Shown piece after piece: positions 43,918 to 51,674 of a stretch of 52,293 bases of DNA. The notes below the pieces were generated by a model. The model had not been told where the DNA came from and did no database searches. It worked only from the letters and a program-made list of their open reading frames with translations. Within the stretch, counting starts at the first letter, position 1. The number at the start of each line of letters is the position of its first letter. Made by a program: the position numbers and the translations under genes. This stretch comes from Anaerolineales bacterium (GTDB lineage Bacteria; Chloroflexota; Anaerolineae; Anaerolineales; Villigracilaceae). The stretch is from assembly GCA_017882125.1 (NCBI GenBank), contig JADGQC010000002.1:1-52293 (forward strand), written 5' to 3'.

Positions 43918-44274
43918 ATGGACACACATCTGGCAGTTATCAGCCTGTGGGCGGAAGATGCACCCGCTGCCGCACATTTCTACCGAGACGTGATCGGGTT
44001 GAAACTCCTGCCGCACCATGCGGGCGACCGCATCCACTTTGACCTGGATGGCTGCGTACTAGCGATCATCCCTGGGCGCCCGGCGCTCCGGCCGGACCCC
44101 GAGCCCCGCTTCCCGGTGGTCGCCTTCTCGGTATCGGACCTGGAAACAGCTATTGAAAACCTTCGCCTGCACGAGGTGGCCCAGCCCTGGGGGGTGGAGA
44201 AAAATGACTCCGGCTAGTGGGTGATGTTCCACGATCCGGCAGGGAACCTGGTGGAATTGGTTGAATTTAATTAA
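43918..44274 (+). pseudogene. VOC/glyoxalase-family protein interrupted by in-frame TAG at 44215-44217
   Basis: LAVISLWAEDAPAAAHFYRDVIGLKLLPH...EKNDSG-TAG-WVMFHDPAGNLVELVEFN-TAA in the same frame; the conserved DPAGNLVEL motif lies after the stop. Confidence 0.85.
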
Positions 44275-44311
44275 TTAAGGGCGGCCGGCGTAGCCGCCCA
44301 TTATTTTTTTA

Positions 44312-44500
44312 CTATTTCCGTAAATCAGCCAAATGCTCCTCCACCGCCTGGAGTTCAAGCTTGAGTTCGGCCAGGTAGGACTCCAGCTCCTCGATTTGCT
44401 CGGCCTTTGTAAGAAACTGGCGGTCGAAGCCGCCCTCTCCACCGCAGCAATCACAACCGCAGTCGCACGTGCCTTTCTTGCAATCACAATTTTCGTCCAT
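44312..44500 (-). CDS. small Cys-rich protein with coiled-coil C-terminus
   Basis: MDENCDCKKGTCDCGCDCCGGEGGFDRQFLTKAEQIEELESYLAELKLELQAVEEHLADL; SD AAGGAG upstream of ATG at 44500. Confidence 0.7.
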   Translation of the reverse strand: MDENCDCKKGTCDCGCDCCGGEGGFDRQFLTKAEQIEELESYLAELKLELQAVEEHLADLRK

Positions 44501-44544
44501 GTTTTGTCTCCTTGATGGATTGACCATCAGATTCTGATTATCGC

Positions 44545-44814
44545 TCAACTTTCAAGCGCTTGTTGAAACCAAACTATTATCTCATCTTTCCTGGGAAACC
44601 GTCCCACGCAAACTAGTCGGTCATTCACAATCAGGCTGGGATAGATGAACACCGGCGTTATCTTCTCAATTTCAACGAGATCCCTCACCTCAGAGATATC
44701 GATCAGAAGGTCCGGATATTCCATCCCAAGGGCAGACTGGGCTGCCAGAACTGCCCGCCGGACGGCGTAGCGCTGTGGAGTTTTGGAACCAAGTATTTTG
44801 ACTCCAATTTTCAT
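44545..44814 (-). CDS. thioredoxin-fold protein lacking CxxC (MTH895/TM0996-like)
   Basis: VKILGSKTPQRYAVRRAVLAAQ...IYPSLIVNDRLVCVGRFPRKDEIIVWF. Confidence 0.65.
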   Translation of the reverse strand: MKIGVKILGSKTPQRYAVRRAVLAAQSALGMEYPDLLIDISEVRDLVEIEKITPVFIYPSLIVNDRLVCVGRFPRKDEIIVWFQQALES

Positions 44815-44936
44815 CAGGCCTCAGCAGTAGATTTAGGGTCTATCTTCATAAAGAATGCCAGGTAGATCAATCCAATCATCAGGAGGATGAGATATGAATG
44901 GCGATGAGGTAGTTTATTAGCCAGAACTAGAGCAAG
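44814..44936 (-). pseudogene. C-terminal stub of a membrane protein gene (possibly a permease)
   Basis: Manual translation: LALVLANKLPHRHSYLILLMIGLIYLAFFMKIDPKSTAEA-TGA, preceded by TGA TAA; stop overlaps the start of the next CDS (TGATG). Confidence 0.45.
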
Positions 44937-44949
44937 TTATCAAAATGCC

Positions 44950-46011
44950 CTACACCAAGGACTCGGCTTCCAACTCTTGTTCCCTGCAAGCTCCGGCTGT
45001 ATTCGTCCGGAACAGCTTCCACTCGAATTTCTTGGCAAGAAAAACGATGGTTAACATTAAAGGCACTTCTATCAAGGGGCCAATTACCGTTGACACGCCA
45101 ACCATAGGCCTAGAAGCAAATGCAGTTAAAGCGATTGCAATGGCTAACTCAAAGTTGCGACCGGTACAATGGAAAGCGGTAGTCGCTGAATCAGCGTAAC
45201 AAAAGCCAACTTTACGACTGATCATTAATACGCTGAAGAATAGCAAGAAGAAGAATAGGATTAAGGGGACAGCCATCAGGTAGATCAATTCGGGGTGCTG
45301 CAAGATCACATCACCCTGGAGGGCAAACATAACCACCAACGTCAAAATTAAAGCGACAAGCTGCACATCATCCAGGACAGGAATTGCTTTTTTTGTAAAC
45401 CAATCTTCGCCTTTTTTCTTTATCATCCAATTCCTAGAAAGGACACCCGTCAATAGAGGTAGGCCTAAATACAACAAAACACTTTGAGCAATTAACCGAA
45501 TATCGACGGACGCGTGCGTACCCAGGATCAGCCAGATAAAAAATGGAGTGGTAAAGATTTGGATCAGCGAGTTCCATGCCATTAATACAATTCCCAAAGG
45601 ACCATTGCCCCTCGCTAAATCAGTCCATACCAGCACCATGGCGATACAGGGCGCCACACCCAACAAGACGAGACCAGTCCACAAATCTGGATAATTGCGT
45701 AAGAATACCCAACCGATCAGGTAAAGCAGGAATGGGTTGAAGGCATAATTGAAAAAAATCACGATTGCAGCTGGTTTCCAGTCCTTTACAGCGCCGCGGA
45801 CCTCGCCAAGTTTTAACTTGGTCATTGCAGGGTAAATCATGACAAAGAGGCCCAGGGGAATCCCGGGTTGTAGAGCCTTACCAATCTGTGGAAGAAATTT
45901 TCCCAGGAGCAAACCGAAAACCATGGCAAGGATGATCCATAAAGGCAAAAGCTTGCTGACCAAACCCAGTTTGGGCTGATTTTGAGGTGTTGCGATTGTT
46001 GCTTCAGTCAT
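44950..46011 (-). CDS. acr3: arsenite efflux permease ACR3 family
   Basis: IYPAMTKLKLGEVRGAVKDWKP, FNPFLLYLIGWVFL, GVAPCIAMVLVWTDLARGNGPLGIVLMAWNSLIQI. Confidence 0.93.
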   Translation of the reverse strand: MTEATIATPQNQPKLGLVSKLLPLWIILAMVFGLLLGKFLPQIGKALQPGIPLGLFVMIYPAMTKLKLGEVRGAVKDWKPAAIVIFFNYAFNPFLLYLIGWVFLRNYPDLWTGLVLLGVAPCIAMVLVWTDLARGNGPLGIVLMAWNSLIQIFTTPFFIWLILGTHASVDIRLIAQSVLLYLGLPLLTGVLSRNWMIKKKGEDWFTKKAIPVLDDVQLVALILTLVVMFALQGDVILQHPELIYLMAVPLILFFFLLFFSVLMISRKVGFCYADSATTAFHCTGRNFELAIAIALTAFASRPMVGVSTVIGPLIEVPLMLTIVFLAKKFEWKLFRTNTAGACREQELEAESLV

Positions 46012-46149
46012 TTTCTACTCCTGTTTTATGATGTTATTTTCTATCTTTTTGAATTATTTTTGCAGGCCAATTTCGAATCAAATTCGGGGATGCAAACCGG
46101 GCATGGGTAACCAGGAACCGGGGGTTTGGATTTGCTGCACAAAAGAAGA

Positions 46150-46467
46150 TCAAGCATTATTAACGAATAGGGAGCGCAACTTTTCGCGCAACATATCCAC
46201 CGTGGGAATGCCTTTCAATCCTTGCGGAGTGGAGTATATGCGGCAGTTCAGGTTATAGCGTTCCCGCGGAATGGGCCAAAAATCGACGCCATCCACGCAA
46301 AAGGCAGGTGAACCCAAAAATTTCAGGCGGGCGGCTTCGGCATTATCCGGCACCCTAACCAGGCGGATAACTGCTTCCAGCCCTTCGGCTTTCAGGGCAG
46401 ACTTCAGGTTCTCAAGACCGCCCTGCCAGGAGGGACAGTCGTCGATATATAAAAGGTCAATTTTCAT
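46150..46467 (-). CDS. thioredoxin-fold protein
   Basis: MKIDLLYIDDCPSWQGGLENLKSALKAEGL...FLGSPAFCVDGVDFWP...GLKGIPTVDMLREKL; overlaps arsC start. Confidence 0.7.
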   Translation of the reverse strand: MKIDLLYIDDCPSWQGGLENLKSALKAEGLEAVIRLVRVPDNAEAARLKFLGSPAFCVDGVDFWPIPRERYNLNCRIYSTPQGLKGIPTVDMLREKLRSLFVNNA

Positions 46468-46861
46468 AAGAATTCAATATGGCAACAATCTCGCGGAGCA
46501 TGTCATCACGCACTTTGCGGAAATCGTCCATATCGTTTGTTTTGGCAGGGTCAGGGTAATCGTGATGCAAGCGCTTTCCTTTCCCCAGCCAGACGGGGCA
46601 TTCCTCCTGGGCTGAATCACACAGAGTGACTACCAGGTCGAGGTCTGAGTTCCGGAATTCGTTCACAGATTTTGTGTGACCCGCATGGCGGATGTCAATC
46701 TCTTCCAGCGCCGCAATTGCCTTGGGATGGACGGAAGCGGCCGGCTTGGTGCCGGCGCTGGCAGCCTCCCACGTTTCACCCAGGCGGGCATTGACGATCG
46801 CCTCGGCCATCTGGGAGCGGCAGGAGTTGCCGGTGCAGAGGAAGAGGACTTTCTTTTTCAC
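46457..46861 (-). CDS. arsC: arsenate reductase, low-molecular-weight phosphatase type
   Basis: VLFLCTGNSCRSQMAEAIVNA; SAGTKPAASVHPKAI; DLVVTLCDSAQEECPVW. Confidence 0.93.
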   Translation of the reverse strand: MKKKVLFLCTGNSCRSQMAEAIVNARLGETWEAASAGTKPAASVHPKAIAALEEIDIRHAGHTKSVNEFRNSDLDLVVTLCDSAQEECPVWLGKGKRLHHDYPDPAKTNDMDDFRKVRDDMLREIVAILNSYEN

Positions 46862-47121
46862 TCTGCCGCCAGCGCGTTGGTCAGGAAAGTGGTGATCTCT
46901 GCTTCACTTGGGACCCGACCAGCTGAGACCACTCTCTCATTGATGACCAATCCCGGGGTTGCCAGGATCTTGTATTTCATGATCTCAACATGGTCAGTAA
47001 CTTTCTCGATTTTAGCCTCAATGCTCAACGTGCCTACGGCGCGTGCAGCCAGGGAGGCCAAATTTTGACAATTCTGACAACCGGAACCTAAAACCTTGAT
47101 GGTAAGCATGTTTGCCTCCAA
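46858..47121 (-). CDS. thioredoxin family protein (CxxC)
   Basis: IKVLGSGCQNCQNLASLAARAV...ILATPGLVINERVVSAGRVPSEAEI. Confidence 0.88.
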   Translation of the reverse strand: MEANMLTIKVLGSGCQNCQNLASLAARAVGTLSIEAKIEKVTDHVEIMKYKILATPGLVINERVVSAGRVPSEAEITTFLTNALAAE

Positions 47122-47123
47122 AT

Positions 47124-47579
47124 CTACTGATTTTGAATTTTGATATCGGGTTCGATGACGATCTCAGACTTCACCGAGTTCGCCACCAGGCTATACTTTT
47201 GCGCAGATTTGAGGGCGCGCCTGGCACGCGCTTCCAACGCCTGCGGGTCTTCGTCCCCTGCGGCAATCCGAATGACCGGCCAGAAACGCAGATGAGTAAA
47301 AATCTCGGTACGGTCCAACTCGATAAGCTTGGTTCCTTCGGCGCGACACTCGTAAGACATAAGCTTTAACTTGAAGCGTTCGGCTGCCCAGATGAACATC
47401 ATCATGATGCAGGTATTGGCCGCAGCCACAAAGGCATCTTCCGGGGTCAAGACGCCGGGATGACCCTGGGCTTCCGGCGGCGCCGAAAAGTCCATCTCCG
47501 GGCCATTGCCCAGGACGATATGTCCCCAATGCTCACCTTTCCAGGCGACCGTGGTGTTATATGTGGACGTTTGGCTCAT
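47124..47579 (-). CDS. OsmC family protein
   Basis: GPEMDFSAPPEAQGHPGVLTPEDAFVAAANTCIMMMFIWAAERFKLKLMSYECRAEG. Confidence 0.85.
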   Translation of the reverse strand: MSQTSTYNTTVAWKGEHWGHIVLGNGPEMDFSAPPEAQGHPGVLTPEDAFVAAANTCIMMMFIWAAERFKLKLMSYECRAEGTKLIELDRTEIFTHLRFWPVIRIAAGDEDPQALEARARRALKSAQKYSLVANSVKSEIVIEPDIKIQNQ

Positions 47580-48307
47580 TTAAGTGTTTCCTGCTGTGCA
47601 CAAAAAGCTGCATAGTCGCGCGCCAATGTCTCTGCATAAGCATTTTCCTGGTCGGGTGAGATCGGGTTATAAACCTTTACAGTCTCGATTAATTCCCGGG
47701 TCGTATTCTCCGAGGCAGGTTTGCCGGAATCATGGAACTGCTGGAAGATCGTCGGTAAAGCGATCAAAGTGACGGCCTCTCCGTTTATATACACTTCCTG
47801 CACAGGAACGCCGGAACCACAGGAGCAAGTCGCTTGGATCGGTTCCTGCGCTTCAAAAGCCAGGTTTTCTTCAACAGCCCCCGCTGTGCGGTTCCAGTGC
47901 TTGTGCAGCAATTCATCCACCAGACCAGCCGCCTGCGCAGCGGTTGCTTCAACCGCAAGGTGACCAGCCTCATTTAGATGGCGACTACCTTCCAACTTAT
48001 CCAGGCCGTGTGAGGCGACAAGGTCGCTGACGATAATGCTGGCAGCGGGCTGGCCGGAATACATTTCGGTGCCGCGAGCCGCACAGCGTTTGTCACAGCC
48101 ATCGATGGCGATGGTGGGGTAGAAACGGGCAAAGGCCCGATCTCCCTCGCCACCCGCCAGGAAAAGCGGTAGGCAAATGGTGACCGTATCGGCCGGGCGC
48201 AGCTGTTCCAGGAGCATTAGGGCGGCCAGGCGCGTCACCGTGCCTTCCGGGAGTTCCTCCCCGGAACAGGAAACGATCCCAACTTTTTTTCCGGGCAGGT
48301 CAGGCAT
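47576..48307 (-). CDS. DGC-domain putative zinc-binding protein
   Basis: VGIVSCSGEELPEGTVTRLAALMLLEQLRP; TIAIDGCDKRCAARGTEMYSGQPA; ATCSCGSG. Confidence 0.75.
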   Translation of the reverse strand: MPDLPGKKVGIVSCSGEELPEGTVTRLAALMLLEQLRPADTVTICLPLFLAGGEGDRAFARFYPTIAIDGCDKRCAARGTEMYSGQPAASIIVSDLVASHGLDKLEGSRHLNEAGHLAVEATAAQAAGLVDELLHKHWNRTAGAVEENLAFEAQEPIQATCSCGSGVPVQEVYINGEAVTLIALPTIFQQFHDSGKPASENTTRELIETVKVYNPISPDQENAYAETLARDYAAFCAQQETLK

Positions 48308-48728
48308 TTTCGCCTCCATGGTTTCGGGACATTATTCCATCCACTACGACAGTGACTTCCTCTGCCAGGACACCGGCCAATTTCTGCCCTCCCTCATTGA
48401 GTTCGGCTATGCCCTGGGGTTTGAGATCCTTATGGCGGCGATAACCATCCAGAACCGCAAATTCCTTTACGACCGTCCCGCCGCTTTGCCGTACCATTTT
48501 GGCAGCGCAGGCCAGTTTGCAGCCGTCAATGGTGATTACAGGGTACGAAGCTATATCTGTGCGGGAATCTTCGTCGCCGAGGACCAACAAGGCGAGGGGC
48601 ACCAGCCGGGTCTTTGTGGGGCGCAAGTCTTCGGTCACGGCGTAGGCGGCTTCACGGCTGACGGTGCCATACGCTTTTCCTATCCCGCTGCACGGCACGA
48701 TCATCACTTTTTGAGTCGGAGAGGTCAT
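48300..48728 (-). CDS. DGC-domain putative zinc-binding protein
   Basis: KVMIVPCSGIGKAYGTVSREAAYAVTEDLRP; VITIDGCKLACAAKMVRQSGG. Confidence 0.8.
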   Translation of the reverse strand: MTSPTQKVMIVPCSGIGKAYGTVSREAAYAVTEDLRPTKTRLVPLALLVLGDEDSRTDIASYPVITIDGCKLACAAKMVRQSGGTVVKEFAVLDGYRRHKDLKPQGIAELNEGGQKLAGVLAEEVTVVVDGIMSRNHGGENA

Positions 48729-49174
48729 GGTTTCTTTACTTCCTCTTCCGCCTGGCGTTTCATGGACTCAAAATAGGCCTGCGGATCGAGCAACCGGGCA
48801 CGCTCCGTCTCCCAATCAGCGACTTCAATCACCGTTAGCCAGCCTGTGCCATAAGGGTCCTGGTTGATTGCTTCCGGTGCAACTGTCATGGCCGGGTTGA
48901 CTTCGACGATTTTTCCGGACACTGGCGATAAGTAAGCGATATTAACCTTGATCGTCTCGACTACTACCACTTCTTCCGTCACAGCGAGAAGCGTTCCAAC
49001 GGGTTTGATTTCTGCAAAGGCCACATCTCCGCTGCGTTGTTGGACAAAGTCAGACAACCCAATCCGAACGCGCCTCTTTTCTTCCTTTGCCCAAACCCCT
49101 TCTTTACTATAGAAACGGTCCGTAGCAACTTTGAAGGTGAATTTATCAATAGTAATTTCCAAGAAGTCAGGCAT
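48725..49174 (-). CDS. glycine cleavage H-protein-like lipoyl-carrier
   Basis: VRIGLSDFVQQRSGDVAFAEIKPVGTLLAVTEEVVVVETIKVNIAYLSPVSGKIVEVNPAM; the ETIK lysine matches the H-protein lipoyl site context. Confidence 0.85.
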   Translation of the reverse strand: MPDFLEITIDKFTFKVATDRFYSKEGVWAKEEKRRVRIGLSDFVQQRSGDVAFAEIKPVGTLLAVTEEVVVVETIKVNIAYLSPVSGKIVEVNPAMTVAPEAINQDPYGTGWLTVIEVADWETERARLLDPQAYFESMKRQAEEEVKKP

Positions 49175-49240
49175 AACTATTCCTTAATGTAAGCAGGCTT
49201 GCATGGTCGGAAACATATCTGCCGGGGCTCATGCATTAAC

Positions 49241-49612
49241 CTAATCGCAATTACCATCAACGCACGGTCCCTTTTCTTTAACGCAATTCGGGCAGGAGCA
49301 ATCCGGAGAAGGGGCCAGTTTGGGCAGGGTGACATCCTGCAGCGCAGCTGCCTGCTGGATGACAGCAAGGTAACGCGGGTCGCTCAAGCGGTAATGGATG
49401 TTGCGCCCCTGGCGGCTGGTGACGACGATCCCTGCTTTGCGCAGTGCCATTAAATGCTGTGAGAGATAAGCCTGCCGCCAGCCGAACGTGGCTTCCAGGT
49501 GGCAGACGCAAGCCTCACCCTCGCCGATGGCAAGCAGGATCTGCAGTCGGGATTCCTGACCGATGGTTTGGAGCAGCGAGGCAACTTGTTCAACGGGCGA
49601 TATATTCGTCAT
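49241..49612 (-). CDS. arsR: ArsR family metalloregulator
   Basis: LLQTIGQESRLQILLAIGEGEACVCHLEATFGWRQAYLSQHLMALRKAGIVVTSRQGRNIHYRLSDPRY; Cys-rich tail CSCPNCVKEKGPCVDGNCD. Start chosen at MTNISPVEQ. Confidence 0.92.
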   Translation of the reverse strand: MTNISPVEQVASLLQTIGQESRLQILLAIGEGEACVCHLEATFGWRQAYLSQHLMALRKAGIVVTSRQGRNIHYRLSDPRYLAVIQQAAALQDVTLPKLAPSPDCSCPNCVKEKGPCVDGNCD

Positions 49613-49618
49613 AACGAA
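49603..49618. promoter_or_regulatory. candidate ArsR operator
   Basis: ATTCGT-CATA-ACGAAT inverted repeat overlapping the arsR start codon. Confidence 0.5.
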
Positions 49619-49736
49619 TGTATTATACCCTTTGATGATACCCCCGGGAGTGTGGAGTGTCACATCCGCTGGCGCCGGATGTAATCAAAACATTTTCCCG
49701 CATGCAAGGTGAAGGGAACAGCAGATTCAGTCGCGA

Positions 49737-51650
49737 TCAGTTTTCCGAAAGGACGATCAGTTTGTCCTCGGGAACGAAGCTCACCAGCCTGGATTTCTGC
49801 GGGTTGGTGTGAACCCCGTAGGACCTGGCAACCTCGCCTGCTTCGGCAGCCAGCCGGTAACCGATGGCGGTCTGGCCGCGGCGGCGGGCCGCCTCCACCA
49901 TTGTGTAAAAATTGACCGGCTTGCCAATTTCAACATAATCCCCGACAGGCTTCATGTAGATCTCCGAGCCTTCCGGGTCGAAGATATCAGCAAAGACCGC
50001 ATACAGATCGGGATTCTCAGAGAGTTGTGACATCATCAGGCTGATGAGGTGATCGCTGACAATGAAATCATTTACTTTGGCGACCTCGGCCAGTCTGCGG
50101 TTGCGCAGGTCGAGCATCTCGCTGACGATGGAGAAGGGAGTCTCGTCGCGTTCAGCAATGTCGCGCAGGTGCAGCAGGGTGATAAGAGTCTTTGCGTCAG
50201 CTTCCTGGATGTCCAGGCCAGCATAACTCAAGGCGATGACGTGGTCATAATCGGCGGCACGGATGGTTTCAAGCAGGCGCCGGTCAGTGGTATCGCCCCG
50301 CTTGAAGGAAACCTTTTGATTTGCAAACCGGCTGCATTCCTGCTTGATTACATTTTCAATATCAGCCACCTCGGCTGAGACGTTGGGATCGGCGACCACC
50401 ATGGCGCTCGAACCCCTGGGAACGTAATTATTCAGTTCGCGCAGGACGATGGCTGCGCAGCGGTTCCAGCCCAGGATGAGGCATTTTTCAGGTTTGGAGG
50501 GGCTGGTTTTGCCCGCGGATAGGATGACAGATTCATCCAGCGAAATGGATGTCAGGCCGGAGATGAGCAGCGTGTCATCATCTTCGGTCAAGGCGAAGAG
50601 TTGGTCGCCGGCTTCGATGAGGGTGTCCATGGGCGGATTAAGAGAGGCACCCTTGTCACCCTTCTTCATGCCCATCACCGCTGAAGTCTCATAGGCGAGC
50701 AGGGCCTCGCCATAAGTCTTGCCAACCAAAGTGGGTTCATGGGTGAAGTAGATCTCGTCCCCGCTGAAATTCAACAGCTCGGTATAAACGGTGGACAGGC
50801 CACCCTGGCGCGATGTCTGGGCAGTGACGCGGGCGATCAGGTCGCCAACCAGGACGGGCTGGACGCGATCGCGATTTCCGATCATCCTGACCACATCAAG
50901 GTTTTTTGGATCGCGGATCTGGGTGACAATATGGTAGGGCTGCAGGCGGCGGGCGGGATTGTTGGTGAGCGCCAGCACGGTCTTGATGACCACCGAATCA
51001 GGGTCGTCCGATTCGGGAGGGAGGATGATGATGGACCTGGCGTCGTGGGGGCTGGCAATTTCAATCTCGGTCATGTCGATGGGCGAACCGGTGCGGCAGA
51101 TGATGCGGGTGGACCCGAGCGTGGCGACGCGGGCGCGCAGCTCGTCCTCCATTTCGGTCTTATCCTTGTCCGCCAGGATGACGATGCGAGCATCCTTCCT
51201 ATTTTGGTTGGCAATCATCAACTCGGACAGAATGGTAAAGACCTGGGGCGACCAGCCCAGGATGAGGGTGTGCCCGCTCTCGAGAACGCGCGAGCGCCCT
51301 TTCCGCAGGTCCTCCACCTTGCGTTCAATGGCACCGGTGAGGGTACCGATGAGGATGCTGACCATGAACAGGCTGCCCAGGGTGACGCCCAGCATGACCA
51401 GCAAATAGGGCAGGGAGTTGGCTGCATCGACCGGGTTGGGGGTGAGGGCCTGGGAGAGTATGTTCCAAAAGACCTGCCAGGCCTGGTCGCCAGCGGGTAT
51501 CCCATGGAACAGTGCGACCAGCGCAGTCCCCAATAATATGAGGCCAGCAGTGGCAAGAGCAAGCCAACCGATCAGAACCAGCGGACCGCCTGCAAAGCTG
51601 TTGTCGAACCAGTAACGAAAGCGTGCGCGCCAGGAAGGTTTTTGAGCCAT
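49737..51650 (-). CDS. CASTOR/POLLUX-related ion channel with TrkA-N/RCK-like domains
   Basis: WFDNSFAGGPLVLIGWLALATAGLIL, LIGTLTGAIERKVEDLRKGRSRVLESGHTLILGWSPQVFTILSEL, CLILGWNRCAAIVLRELNNYVPRGSS. Confidence 0.88.
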   Translation of the reverse strand: MAQKPSWRARFRYWFDNSFAGGPLVLIGWLALATAGLILLGTALVALFHGIPAGDQAWQVFWNILSQALTPNPVDAANSLPYLLVMLGVTLGSLFMVSILIGTLTGAIERKVEDLRKGRSRVLESGHTLILGWSPQVFTILSELMIANQNRKDARIVILADKDKTEMEDELRARVATLGSTRIICRTGSPIDMTEIEIASPHDARSIIILPPESDDPDSVVIKTVLALTNNPARRLQPYHIVTQIRDPKNLDVVRMIGNRDRVQPVLVGDLIARVTAQTSRQGGLSTVYTELLNFSGDEIYFTHEPTLVGKTYGEALLAYETSAVMGMKKGDKGASLNPPMDTLIEAGDQLFALTEDDDTLLISGLTSISLDESVILSAGKTSPSKPEKCLILGWNRCAAIVLRELNNYVPRGSSAMVVADPNVSAEVADIENVIKQECSRFANQKVSFKRGDTTDRRLLETIRAADYDHVIALSYAGLDIQEADAKTLITLLHLRDIAERDETPFSIVSEMLDLRNRRLAEVAKVNDFIVSDHLISLMMSQLSENPDLYAVFADIFDPEGSEIYMKPVGDYVEIGKPVNFYTMVEAARRRGQTAIGYRLAAEAGEVARSYGVHTNPQKSRLVSFVPEDKLIVLSEN

Positions 51651-51674
51651 GCTGCCTCTAAATATCCAAATGGA

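Noticed and set aside
50739-51536. 265-aa plus-strand ORF opposite the CASTOR/POLLUX-like gene
   Set aside because: Asp/Gly-rich antisense frame with no motif or RBS.
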